Part shown: positions 43,895-52,541 of the stretch, piece after piece
How the letters are laid out: every line of letters begins with the position of its first letter
Numbering within the stretch: the first letter of the stretch is position 1
The notes under the pieces: model-generated
The model's database searches: none
What the model saw: only the letters and a program-made list of their open reading frames with translations
Told to the model about the DNA's origin: nothing
Position numbers and translations under genes: made by a program
Assembly: GCA_041395565.1 (NCBI GenBank)
Contig: JAWLAI010000002.1
Span: forward strand, 1 to 64,000
Source: Pseudomonadota bacterium
GTDB taxonomy: Bacteria; Pseudomonadota; Gammaproteobacteria; UBA9214
DNA: 64,000 bases
Direction of reading: 5' to 3'

Positions 43895-44812
43895 TCAGGC
43901 CAGCAGGCGCTGCAGTTCGGCCTGCAGCCGCGCCCGCGCCGGCCGGGCCTGAGTGTAGATGGTTTCAGCCTTGCCGAAGTCCAGCAGGCGGATGTCGAGC
44001 AGGTCCGGCTTGAGATAGATGTCGGGTGGCTGGTCCTTCATCTTGGCTTCGAGGATGGAACGCTCCATGGTCTGGAAGCTCTCGGCGACGACATCGAAGA
44101 TGCCCGGAGTCTGCCGGGGTGCGGGTGTACGACGGCCGGAGACATCCACCGCGATGATGAGGTCGCAGTGTCCTCTGAGCAGATCGAAGGGCACGGGATT
44201 GACGACGCCGCCGTCCACCAGGATCCGCTCGTCGCGCACCACCGGGTTGAACAGGCCGGGAAAGGCGAAGCTGGCCTCGAGCGCCTGCAGCAGGTCGTGC
44301 TCGTGCAGGACGACCTGTTCCCGGCGCTGGATGTCGGCGGCGACGACCAGCAGCGGGATATCCAGCTCGGCGAACGTCCTGGCGTGGATCTGCTCGTGTA
44401 TGAAGGTGATGAAATCATTGCTGGTGAGCAGGACCTCGCGCGACATCTCGCTGTCGACGAGGTGTATCCATTCCAGGAGTTCCTTGCGGAAGAAACCCAT
44501 GGAGCCCCCCTGGCGGGCCAGGGCGTCCCGTACGATCACCTTGATGCGCGCGGCCGGATAGCCCGAGGCGTACAGGGCGCCGACCACCGCACCCATGCTG
44601 GTTCCGGCAATCAGGCGTGGCCTGACACCCAACTCATCGAGCGCCATCAGAATTTCCACGTGGGCGAGCCCGCGTGCGCCGCCGCCGCCGAGGGCGATAC
44701 CCACCGACCTGTCGCTGTGGCGGGCGCCGGCGGGCGGTGGCGGCAGGCCGGCCAGCGTGGCGCCGGCTGTCAGGGCCAGGAACTGTCTGCGGGTTAGCTC
44801 TCTGTGCACGCG
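43895..44812 (-). CDS. patatin-like phospholipase (RssA-type), Tat or Sec exported
   Basis: About 305 residues from GTG 44812, preceded by GGAG. ATG 44836 is an alternative. The N terminus (ELTRRQFLALTAGATLAG) is a twin-arginine signal. The patatin domain has VGIALGGGGARGLAHVE (oxyanion loop), LIAGTSMGAVVGAL (nucleophile Ser in G-x-S-x-G) and RILVDGGVVNPVP (the D-G of the Ser-Asp dyad). An acyl hydrolase acting on lipids in the periplasm is expected. It is monocistronic, divergent from the hydrogenase operon. Confidence 0.85.
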   Translation of the reverse strand, partial: RVHRELTRRQFLALTAGATLAGLPPPPAGARHSDRSVGIALGGGGARGLAHVEILMALDELGVRPRLIAGTSMGAVVGALYASGYPAARIKVIVRDALARQGGSMGFFRKELLEWIHLVDSEMSREVLLTSNDFITFIHEQIHARTFAELDIPLLVVAADIQRREQVVLHEHDLLQALEASFAFPGLFNPVVRDERILVDGGVVNPVPFDLLRGHCDLIIAVDVSGRRTPAPRQTPGIFDVVAESFQTMERSILEAKMKDQPPDIYLKPDLLDIRLLDFGKAETIYTQARPARARLQAELQRLLA

Positions 44813-45152
44813 CTGTCTCCGGATTCCCGGCCGCATCTGCAGCCGGTCCTGGTTGGCGTCACCGAACCGGGCAGGTGTGCAGTGGCCGGTTGCGGCCGGC
44901 TGCGTGCGCCAAGGGCAGGCTCGCCGACCAGGGACAGCGGGATGATACCCCGGGCGCATGCCCGGTGTTACCTATCCCCGCGATCTGCCCGGTTGTCCTC
45001 ACTGCAGCCGGAAGTCACCTGCCCGCATGTGGCGGATGCGGTTGCCATGGCGGCATTTATGTTACATTGCCGGCAGTTCAGCCCGGTATGCTGCGCGGCC
45101 GGCGACTGCACGCCGGCGCTCATGTGCGGCACTGCCCGCACGATATCTGCTC
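44813..45152. promoter_or_regulatory. divergent intergenic region before the hydrogenase operon
   Basis: About 340 bases that must contain the start of the hydrogenase transcript. I find no unambiguous promoter, FNR box or repeat. An open frame runs in from upstream into the beta-subunit gene, but its early part has no protein-like character. Confidence 0.35.
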
Positions 45153-46298
45153 ATGCATAAACACATGGAAAACACGGTGGTGCTGGGCCGGCAGGATTTC
45201 CCGGCGTTGCTGGCCGCACTGCAGGCGGACGGCCACCGCCTGATCGGACCCACCGTGCGCGATCAGGCCATCGTCTACGACGAGATTCACGCTGTCGGGG
45301 ATCTGCCCGCTGGCTGGGAAGATGCGCAGGATGCAGGCCGCTACCGGCTGCGCCGCCGCGGTGACGCGGCGCTGTTCGCCTATACCGTCGGGCCGCAGAC
45401 GTGGAAGCGGTATCTGCAGCCGCCGGCCGTGCGCTTGTGGACGGCGTGCCTGACCGAGCGCGACCTGACATTCGAGGACGCGGCGGAACCGGCGCCGCGG
45501 CTCGCACTCATCGGTGTACGGCCCTGCGAACTGGCCGCCATCGCCATCCAGGACCGGGTGCTGCTCGGCAGCGATTGTCACGACACCGACTATGCCCGGC
45601 GCCGCCGGCAGGTTTTCATTGTCACCGTGCAATGCGCCCGGGCGGGAAATACCTGCTTCTGTACCTCGATGGGCACGGGCCCGCGCGCGGACGCAGGATT
45701 CGACCTGGCCGTGACGGAACTGCTGGATGCGGACCGGCATGAGTTCGTTGTCGAAGCGGGTTCGGCAGCCGGTGCCGCGCTGCTGGCGCGGCTCCCGACG
45801 CGGCCGGCGACGCCGACGGACTGGCAGGCGGCGCTGGCTGCGACCCGGCATGCGTCAACACAGGCAGGACGACAGCTGGACACGACCGGGATCCGGGATC
45901 TCCTGTACCACAATGCGGAGCACCCGCGCTGGGACGATGTGGCCGGTCGCTGCCTGGCGTGCGCCAACTGCACCCAGGTTTGTCCGACCTGTTTCTGCAC
46001 CCGTGTCGAGGACCGTGCCGATATCGCGGGCCGGACCAGCGAGCGGGTGCGCTACTGGGATTCCTGCTTCAACAGCGGCTTTTCCTATATCCACGGCGGT
46101 ATCATCCGCAGCGGCACCCGCGCCCGTTACCGGCAGTGGCTCACGCACAAGCTGGCGTCCTGGCACGACCAGTTCGGCAGTTCCGGCTGCGTGGGCTGCG
46201 GGCGCTGCATCACCTGGTGCCCGGTCGGGATCGATCTCACGGCGGAAGTGGCGGCGCTCCGGGCCACCGCCACGCGCCAGGAACAGGGGGCGACATGA
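45153..46298 (+). CDS. group 3b NiFe-hydrogenase beta subunit (4Fe-4S, HydB/AsrA-like)
   Basis: 381 residues from ATG 45153; Met at 45165 is also possible. A central fold with GVRPCELAAIAIQDRVLL precedes two ferredoxin-type clusters: CLACANCTQVCPTCFC (near residue 270) and CVGCGRCITWCP (near residue 350). This is the Fer4_22 family of sulfhydrogenase beta and anaerobic sulfite reductase A subunits, which pass electrons between the NiFe core and the flavoprotein. It is the first gene of a tight operon and its stop overlaps the next ATG (ATGA). Confidence 0.85.
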   Translation: MHKHMENTVVLGRQDFPALLAALQADGHRLIGPTVRDQAIVYDEIHAVGDLPAGWEDAQDAGRYRLRRRGDAALFAYTVGPQTWKRYLQPPAVRLWTACLTERDLTFEDAAEPAPRLALIGVRPCELAAIAIQDRVLLGSDCHDTDYARRRRQVFIVTVQCARAGNTCFCTSMGTGPRADAGFDLAVTELLDADRHEFVVEAGSAAGAALLARLPTRPATPTDWQAALAATRHASTQAGRQLDTTGIRDLLYHNAEHPRWDDVAGRCLACANCTQVCPTCFCTRVEDRADIAGRTSERVRYWDSCFNSGFSYIHGGIIRSGTRARYRQWLTHKLASWHDQFGSSGCVGCGRCITWCPVGIDLTAEVAALRATATRQEQGAT

Positions 46299-46762
46299 GC
46301 AGCATGCAGGATCTGGAGCAGTCGATTCGCGCGCATCCCTTCGCGACGGGGATGGACACCCGCCATGTCCGGATACTGGCGGGCTGCGCGCACGCCGTCA
46401 CGTTCAGCGCCGGGACCTTCCTGTTCCGGGAAGGCGAGGACGCGGATACCTTCTACTGGCTGACGGCCGGCAAGGCGGCCATGGAGCTGCATGCGCCGCC
46501 GCGGGGCACGATCCGGATCGATACGCGCGCGGCGGGCGATGCCCTGGGCTGGTCCTGGATCGTGGCCCCGTACCGCTGGTTCTGCGATGCGCGCGCCGTC
46601 GCTGCAGTCCAGGCGCTGGCATTCAACGGCGTCTGTCTGCGCGGCCAGTTGGAAGAGGATGCCGAACTGGCCCGCGAACTGTACCGGCGCTTCGTTCCCC
46701 TGATGTACCGCAGCCTGCATGCCACTCAGTTGCAGTTGCTCGATGTCTACGGGTCGCACTGA
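46295..46762 (+). CDS. cyclic-nucleotide-binding (Crp-like) domain protein
   Basis: 155 residues comprising only the N-terminal cNMP-binding barrel: TFSAGTFLFREGEDADTFYWLTAGKAAM near residue 35, then the helix that normally leads to dimerisation. No helix-turn-helix DNA-binding domain follows, so it is not a transcription factor as such. It overlaps the previous stop by 4 bases and sits one base before the gamma gene. Such domains occur within some proteobacterial group 3b hydrogenase operons; a role in enzyme control or assembly is inferred. Confidence 0.75.
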   Translation: MSSMQDLEQSIRAHPFATGMDTRHVRILAGCAHAVTFSAGTFLFREGEDADTFYWLTAGKAAMELHAPPRGTIRIDTRAAGDALGWSWIVAPYRWFCDARAVAAVQALAFNGVCLRGQLEEDAELARELYRRFVPLMYRSLHATQLQLLDVYGSH

Positions 46763-46763
46763 G

Positions 46764-47621
46764 ATGGGGCCTGGCGCCGGTACGGTACCGGCAGCCGCGG
46801 ATCCCATGCTGCCGGGCCCGGTCGTGCTCCGGCACCGGCGGCGCGAGACGCACGATACCTTCACCCTGACCTTCGACCTGCCCGGGCGCGCGCACGGTAT
46901 GCCGTTCGCGCCGGGGCAGTTCACCATGCTCTACCTGTTCGGCGCCGGTGAGGTGCCGGTCTCCATCAGCGGCGACCCGGCGGCACCCGCCCGGCTGGTG
47001 CATACCATCCGCGCGGTTGGCAGTGTCACGCAACCCCTGCTGGCGCTGCGGCGCGGTGCGCTGCTCGGGGTGCGCGGACCATACGGCCGCGGCTGGCCGG
47101 TTGCGGCCGCGCGCGGTTGCGACATCCTCATCGTCGCCGGCGGGCTCGGTCTGGCGCCGCTGCGTCCGCTCGTCTATCACCCGCTGGGTCGACGTGGCGA
47201 CTACGGGCACATCAGCATCGTCTACGGTGCGCGGTCGCCGGCTGACATCCTGTTCCGGCGCGAGCTGGAGCGCTGGGGTGGACGTTTCGACGTGGACGTC
47301 GACGTGATCGTCGACCACGCGACCGATACCTGGCACGGCGATGTCGGTGTGGTCACCCGACTGCTGGAGACGACCCGCTGTGCGCCCGCGAGCACGCAGG
47401 CGATGGTCTGCGGTCCCGAGATCATGATGCGCTTCGCGATCCGTGCCCTCAACGACCTCGGCATCGGCGACGAGCGCATTCACGTCTCCATGGAGCGCAA
47501 CATGCAATGCGCGATCGGCCTGTGCGGTCACTGCCAGTACGGGCCGACCTTCGTTTGCCGGGACGGTCCGGTGTTCCGCTACGACCACGTCCGGCACCTG
47601 TTCGGTGTCCGGGAGCTCTAG
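46764..47621 (+). CDS. group 3b hydrogenase gamma subunit (FAD/NAD(P) reductase)
   Basis: 285 residues of the ferredoxin-reductase fold. The FAD segment includes EVPVSISGDP and the NAD(P) Rossmann motif IVAGGLGLAPLRPLVY. A C-terminal [2Fe-2S] site is MQCAIGLCGHCQYGP followed by a later Cys (FVCRDG). It transfers electrons between NAD(P)H and the iron-sulfur chain of the enzyme. It ends one base before the delta-subunit gene. Confidence 0.85.
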   Translation: MGPGAGTVPAAADPMLPGPVVLRHRRRETHDTFTLTFDLPGRAHGMPFAPGQFTMLYLFGAGEVPVSISGDPAAPARLVHTIRAVGSVTQPLLALRRGALLGVRGPYGRGWPVAAARGCDILIVAGGLGLAPLRPLVYHPLGRRGDYGHISIVYGARSPADILFRRELERWGGRFDVDVDVIVDHATDTWHGDVGVVTRLLETTRCAPASTQAMVCGPEIMMRFAIRALNDLGIGDERIHVSMERNMQCAIGLCGHCQYGPTFVCRDGPVFRYDHVRHLFGVREL

Positions 47622-47622
47622 G

Positions 47623-48414
47623 ATGGGCGCCCGCAAGCGGCTCCGGCTCGCGGTCTGGAAATTCGCTTCCTGCGATGGCTGCCAGCTGAGCCTGCTCGAT
47701 TGCGAGGACGAGTTGCTGACCCTGGCCGCCGCGGTCGAGATCGCCCACTTCGCGGAGGCGTCCTCGACACGGCTGCCGCCCCCGTACGACGTGTCGCTGG
47801 TCGAAGGCTCGATCACCACGCCGCAGGATGCCGAACGCATTCGCAAGGTACGCAGGCAGTCGCGACTGCTGGTGACCATCGGCGCCTGCGCTACGGCCGG
47901 GGGTATCCAGGCGCTGCGCAATTTTCGTGACGTGCGCGAGTTCATGTCCATCGTCTACGCGCGGCCCGACTACATCGACGCCCTGGCGACCTCGGCGGCG
48001 ATCGCGGAGCACGTGCCCGTGGACCTGGAGCTGCGGGGTTGCCCGATCAACAAATCCCAGTTGCTCGCGGTCCTGACCGCGTTGCTCAATGGCCACCGGC
48101 CGCGCATCCCGGGCCACAGCGTGTGCGTGGAATGCAAGCAACGGGGTTCGGTCTGCGTCATGGTCGCACATGGCCAGCCCTGCCTGGGTCCGGTCACGCA
48201 GGCCGGTTGCGGTGCCATCTGCCCCGCCTGCGCGCGTGGCTGCTACGGCTGTTTCGGTCCGCAGGACACGGCGAACACCGCATCCCTCGGCAGCGCCTGG
48301 CTGCAGGCCGGCAGCGCGCCCGCCGCCTTGCGCCGCGTCTTCCACACCTTCAACGCCGGCGCCGAGCCCTTCACGGCGGCGGGCAACCGCTATGACCAGA
48401 ACGATCAGGGTTGA
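47623..48414 (+). CDS. group 3b hydrogenase delta (small) subunit
   Basis: 263 residues. The proximal-cluster motif is FASCDGCQLSLLDCED near residue 15, with GACATAGG in the middle and several further Cys in GCGAICPACARGCYGCFG. Small subunits of NiFe-hydrogenases carry electrons from the active site to the beta subunit. The start is placed at 47623, just after the gamma stop. The 3' end overlaps the large-subunit start by 23 bases. Confidence 0.85.
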   Translation: MGARKRLRLAVWKFASCDGCQLSLLDCEDELLTLAAAVEIAHFAEASSTRLPPPYDVSLVEGSITTPQDAERIRKVRRQSRLLVTIGACATAGGIQALRNFRDVREFMSIVYARPDYIDALATSAAIAEHVPVDLELRGCPINKSQLLAVLTALLNGHRPRIPGHSVCVECKQRGSVCVMVAHGQPCLGPVTQAGCGAICPACARGCYGCFGPQDTANTASLGSAWLQAGSAPAALRRVFHTFNAGAEPFTAAGNRYDQNDQG

Positions 48415-49678
48415 CTGCCTGACCCGGGTGGAGGGCGAGGGCGCGCTCACCATCCGTTTTCGCGACGGCAAGGCGAGCGCGGTGCAGCTGCGCATCTTCG
48501 AGCCGCCGCGCTTTTTCGAGGGACTGCTGCGCGGCCGCGCCCGCACAGAGGCGCCGGATATCACGGCGCGAATCTGCGGGATCTGCCCCGTCGCTTACCA
48601 GATGAGCGCCTGTCACGCCATCGAGGACGCCGCCGGTGTCCAGGTGAACGGCCCGCTGCGCACGCTGCGCCGGCTGCTGTACTGCGGCGAATGGATATCG
48701 AGCCACTGCCTGCACATGTTCATGCTGCATGCGCCCGATTTTCTCGGCTACCCCGACGCGATCCGCATGGCGCAGGATCACGACGACCTGGTCCGGCGCG
48801 GCCTGCGCCTGAAACAGGCAGGCAATGCGATCATGCGCGTAATCGGCGGCCGCGAGATCCATCCCGTCAACGTCAAGGCCGGGGGATTCTACCGCCTGCC
48901 GACGCCGGCTGAGTTGCGGGCACTGTTGCCGGAGCTGGAATGGGCGCGCGCGGCCGCGCAGGCAACGGTGGCCGATTTTGCCGGCTTCCGGTTTCCCGAG
49001 TTCGAACGCGATTACGAGTTCGTCGCGCTGCGTCATCCGCAGGAATATCCCTTCTGCGAGGGCCGTATCGTGTCCAGCCGGGGGCTCGATATCGACATCC
49101 ACGCGTTCGACGATGTATTTCAGGAAGTGCAGGTGGAACACTCCACCGCGCTGCATGCCACGATCCGGGCGCGGGATGCCTATGTCTGCGGTCCGCTGGC
49201 GCGGATCAACCTCAACTTCGACCGGCTGCGCCCGGTGGTCCGGGCAGCGGCAGAGCGGGCCGGGTTCGAGGTGCCCTGCCACAATCCCTTCCGCAGCATC
49301 CTGGCGCGCGCGCTGGAGGTGCTGCAGGCCGTCGACGAGGCCATCGCGATCTTGACGTCCTGGCAGCCGCAGCCGCAGGCCGCGCTGGAGCTGCCGTGCC
49401 GGCCGGCCACCGGCTATGGCGCAACCGAGGCGCCGCGCGGCCTGCTGCTGCACCGCTACGTGGTGGATGGCGACGGCATCATCCGGGATGCGCGCATCGT
49501 GCCGCCGACCGCGCAGAACCAGAAGTCGATCGAGCTGGACCTGTACCGTCTGGCCGAGCGGCTCGCGGACATGCCGCATGCCGCAGCGGTCCGCCTCGCA
49601 GAGCAGGCGGTGCGCAACTACGATCCGTGCATCTCCTGCGCCACGCACTTTCTCCGGCTCGCCGTGGAGCGGGAATGA
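48392..49678 (+). CDS. group 3b NiFe-hydrogenase large (alpha) subunit
   Basis: 428 residues. The L1 nickel-binding motif is ARICGICPVAYQMSACHA near residue 55, and the L2 motif DPCISCATHFLRL is close to the C terminus, giving the four Ni/Fe-ligating Cys. The tail after ATH is short and would be cut by the protease next door. L1 has Tyr at a position where other groups often have His. Known group 3b enzymes are soluble, reversible and linked to NAD(P); sulfur reduction is possible. The start overlaps the small-subunit gene, so assembly is coupled. Confidence 0.85.
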   Translation: MTRTIRVDCLTRVEGEGALTIRFRDGKASAVQLRIFEPPRFFEGLLRGRARTEAPDITARICGICPVAYQMSACHAIEDAAGVQVNGPLRTLRRLLYCGEWISSHCLHMFMLHAPDFLGYPDAIRMAQDHDDLVRRGLRLKQAGNAIMRVIGGREIHPVNVKAGGFYRLPTPAELRALLPELEWARAAAQATVADFAGFRFPEFERDYEFVALRHPQEYPFCEGRIVSSRGLDIDIHAFDDVFQEVQVEHSTALHATIRARDAYVCGPLARINLNFDRLRPVVRAAAERAGFEVPCHNPFRSILARALEVLQAVDEAIAILTSWQPQPQAALELPCRPATGYGATEAPRGLLLHRYVVDGDGIIRDARIVPPTAQNQKSIELDLYRLAERLADMPHAAAVRLAEQAVRNYDPCISCATHFLRLAVERE

Positions 49679-50163
49679 GCGGGATGGCAGTGCGGGTCAT
49701 CGGCATCGGCCAGCCGGGTGCGGGCGACGATTTCGCCGGCATTGCCGTGGTACGGGCGCTGGGTGCGGCCGGCCGGCTGCCGGCCGGCATCGGCTTGCAC
49801 GAAATCGCCGATCCCGCGCGCCTCGTCGACCTGCTGGCAGGCACCGCGCGTGCCGTCCTGGTCGATGCAATCGCCGACGGGGGGGAGCCGGGGACGGTTG
49901 CCTGCCTCGCACCGGAAGCGCTTGCCTGCCTGCCGCGGGCACCGTACTCCAGCCATGGCATCGGCGTCGCCGACGCCATCGCACTGGCCCGTGTGCTGGC
50001 GCCGGATGGCGATGGCCCCGGAATCCGCATCGTGGCCATTTCCATCGCACGCCCGCACGGACCCGGTACCACCCTGTCGGCGCCCGTCGCGGCCGCCATC
50101 CCGCGGGCGGTGGCATGCGTGCGCGACTTGCTGACGAACGAGACCGCTGCCACGGCGACCTGA
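49675..50163 (+). CDS. hydrogenase maturation protease
   Basis: 162 residues of the HybD/HyaD family. The Ni-sensing site includes VIGIGQPGAGDDFAGIAVV, with the conserved Asp before F, and the later His in SSHGIGVADAIAL. It cleaves the C-terminal peptide of the large subunit after nickel insertion. The start overlaps the large-subunit stop (ATGA). It is the last gene of the operon, and its stop faces the stop of atpG 30 bases away on the opposite strand. Confidence 0.85.
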   Translation: MSGMAVRVIGIGQPGAGDDFAGIAVVRALGAAGRLPAGIGLHEIADPARLVDLLAGTARAVLVDAIADGGEPGTVACLAPEALACLPRAPYSSHGIGVADAIALARVLAPDGDGPGIRIVAISIARPHGPGTTLSAPVAAAIPRAVACVRDLLTNETAATAT

Positions 50164-50193
50164 GCACCGCGGCCCGGGCGTGCCCCCGCGCTG

Positions 50194-51045
50194 TCACGGC
50201 TGTGGCTGGTCGCCGGCATCCATCGCGCCGAGGAGGATAACCTCGATCTCCTCGATGATCTCCTCCTGGCGCAGGATGTTCGCCTGCCGTGCCAGCGTTT
50301 CCGCCTGATCGTCCAGACGCTGTACCGCGCCCTGCAGGTGGGATGCGCGTTGCCGGTTCTCGACCAGCAGCGAGGTATACAGGATTTCGTGCAATGCGGC
50401 GAACAGGTAGTGTTCCGCCAGTTCGCCCAGCAACGCCTGCGGTGCCAGATTCAGATCCGGCGGCTGGGGGTAGGCGGCGGGCTCGATATGCAGCTGCTGG
50501 AACGGGGGCAGGAGCTTCTGCATCGCAATGCCGCCGGTGCTGTTGTGATAGAGACAGAGCACGGTGAGCGGGCCGTGCTGAGCCTGCAGCGCGGTGAGGA
50601 CCCGTACCAGTTCGCCGAGCAGGGGGGCGACTTCTTCCAGTACGCCGGCGCCGTCGAGCCGCTGCGCCACGCGCGGGTCATCCTCCAGCAGCGCGGACAG
50701 CCGGTGTCCAGTGATGACCAGCAGCGGGCAGCCGGGTGCCGCGGCCTGGACGGTCGATTCCATGGAACGCTGCAGGGCATGGTTGAAATCGCCGCAGAAG
50801 CCGCGTTCGCTGCCGATCACGACGCAGACCGGTGTCGTGCTGCGGGCGGCGGGCAGGATCTCGGGGCAGCAAGCGAGCAGGTCCGCCGCTGCGACCTCGA
50901 TGCTCTCGACGACGGCGTGCTGCGCCGCCAGGAAACGGTCCAGTTTGCGCGTTTCGAGATACGCCAGGGTGCGCATGGAATTCATGATGCTGCGGATCTC
51001 GGCCAGGCTGTGGCGCCGGCGTTCGATGTCGCGGCGCCGGGTCAT
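50194..51045 (-). CDS. atpG: N-ATPase gamma subunit
   Basis: 283 residues, slightly shorter than typical F-type gamma. The N-terminal helix (RRRHSLAEIRSIMNSMRTLAYLE) and the C-terminal helix (EIIEEIEVILLGA) would form the rotor coiled coil; the intervening domain (VVIGSERGFCGDFNHAL) is the usual nucleotide-fold-like part. It is the last gene of the operon, as in other N-ATPase clusters. The start overlaps the atpA stop by 4 bases. Confidence 0.85.
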   Translation of the reverse strand: MTRRRDIERRRHSLAEIRSIMNSMRTLAYLETRKLDRFLAAQHAVVESIEVAAADLLACCPEILPAARSTTPVCVVIGSERGFCGDFNHALQRSMESTVQAAAPGCPLLVITGHRLSALLEDDPRVAQRLDGAGVLEEVAPLLGELVRVLTALQAQHGPLTVLCLYHNSTGGIAMQKLLPPFQQLHIEPAAYPQPPDLNLAPQALLGELAEHYLFAALHEILYTSLLVENRQRASHLQGAVQRLDDQAETLARQANILRQEEIIEEIEVILLGAMDAGDQPQP

Positions 51046-52541
51046 GGCGCCGCCGCGGCCTCCGTCGCCGCGATCCAGCCGGCCAGCGCCGTGCTCCATT
51101 CGTTGCGCGGACTCTCGAGTTCCAGGGTGGTGCGCGCCACCGCGGCCTCGATCCGTCCAAGCAGCTCGGGTGCCGCAGCGGGATCGATGGCGTCGAACAG
51201 CCCGTCGTTGAAGGCCACCAGCCATGCCAGCTGGAACTTTACCGGTTCGGGCGCGAAGCGCTCCTGCTTCAGGATTTCCCGCAGCATCCGGCCGCGCCGG
51301 ATGGCCGCCTCCATGGTGGCTTCGAGCCGGGCGCCGAAGCGGGTGAAGACCTCCAGTTCCAGGAACTGCAGGTAGTCGAGTTTCATGCGTCCGGCTTCCT
51401 GCTTGATGCGCGGGTGCTGGGCCCGGCCGCCGATACGCGAGACCGAGCGCGCGATATCGATTGCCGGGCGGAAGCCGCCGGCGAACAAACCGCGATCGAG
51501 GTAGACCTGGCCGTCCGTGATCGAGATCAGGTTGGTGGGGATGTAGGCCGCGATCTCGCCAAGCTTGGTTTCGACGATGGGCAACGCCGTCATGCTGCCG
51601 CCGCCATGCGCGGCGTTCAAACAGGTCGCGCGTTCCAGCAGGCGTGCGTGCACGGAGAAGATGTCGCCAGGGTAGGCTTCGCGTCCCGGGGGGCGCCGCA
51701 ACAGCAGCGACAGCTCGCGGTAGGTGCGGGCATGGCTCGACAGGTCGTCGTAGACGATCAGCACGTGGCGGCCCTGCTGCATCCAGTACTCGGCCAGCGC
51801 ACAGCCCGCGTAGGGCGCCAGGTGCTGCAGCCCCGGCAGGTTGCTGGCCTCCGCCACGACCACCACGGTGTATGCCAGCGCGCCGTAGTCACGCAGGGCG
51901 GCGATGGTGTCGACGACCGTGGAGCGTTTCTGGCCGATCAGTACATAGACACAGTACACGTCCTTGTCGCGCTGGTTGATGACGGTGTCGAGGGCGATGG
52001 AGCTGCGCCCCAGACCTTCGTCGCCAATCAGCAGCTGGCGCTGGCCCCTGCCGATCGGAATCAGGGTGTCGATGATACGGATGCCCGAGTACAGCGGTGT
52101 GTGTACGGGGTCGCGCGCCACGATCGGCGGTGACGGCACGTCCAGTGCCTGCCAGCGCGTGTGCGCCGGCGGTGGATTACCGTCCAGAGGCATGCCCAGC
52201 GGATTGATGACGCGACCGAGCAGGTCGTCGCCGGCGCCGATCCCCAGGGTCCGGCCGCTGCGTTGCACGGCGGTGCCGGCGGTCAGGGCGTCGGTATCGT
52301 GCAGCAGTACCGCGCCGATCTGTCCCGCCGTCAGGTCGAATACCATGGCCTGGCTGCCGTCGGCGAACAGCAGTATCTCGTCCATGGCGGCGGAGGGTAA
52401 GCCGCTGATCCAGGCGATGCCGTCGCCGACCGAGACAACGCTGCCCAGTTCGCTGATGCGCAGCCCGGGACGGTAACGGTCGAGCCAGCGTGCCTGGCGC
52501 TCGAGCCGGTCTGGCGGCAGGTCGCGCGTGCTACTCGACAT
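51042..52541 (-). CDS. atpA: N-ATPase alpha subunit
   Basis: 499 residues with the usual alpha domains: N-terminal barrel (GDGIAWISGLPSAAMDEI), nucleotide domain and helical C terminus. The P-loop reads LLIGDEGLGRSSIALDT, where the family normally has G-D-R-Q-T-G-K-T; the lysine is replaced by Arg and the preceding residues are changed. The alpha sites are non-catalytic in F-type enzymes, so ATP hydrolysis could persist on beta, but nucleotide binding here may be weakened. The gene overlaps atpF by 11 bases and atpG by 4. Confidence 0.85.
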   Translation of the reverse strand: MSSSTRDLPPDRLERQARWLDRYRPGLRISELGSVVSVGDGIAWISGLPSAAMDEILLFADGSQAMVFDLTAGQIGAVLLHDTDALTAGTAVQRSGRTLGIGAGDDLLGRVINPLGMPLDGNPPPAHTRWQALDVPSPPIVARDPVHTPLYSGIRIIDTLIPIGRGQRQLLIGDEGLGRSSIALDTVINQRDKDVYCVYVLIGQKRSTVVDTIAALRDYGALAYTVVVVAEASNLPGLQHLAPYAGCALAEYWMQQGRHVLIVYDDLSSHARTYRELSLLLRRPPGREAYPGDIFSVHARLLERATCLNAAHGGGSMTALPIVETKLGEIAAYIPTNLISITDGQVYLDRGLFAGGFRPAIDIARSVSRIGGRAQHPRIKQEAGRMKLDYLQFLELEVFTRFGARLEATMEAAIRRGRMLREILKQERFAPEPVKFQLAWLVAFNDGLFDAIDPAAAPELLGRIEAAVARTTLELESPRNEWSTALAGWIAATEAAAAP

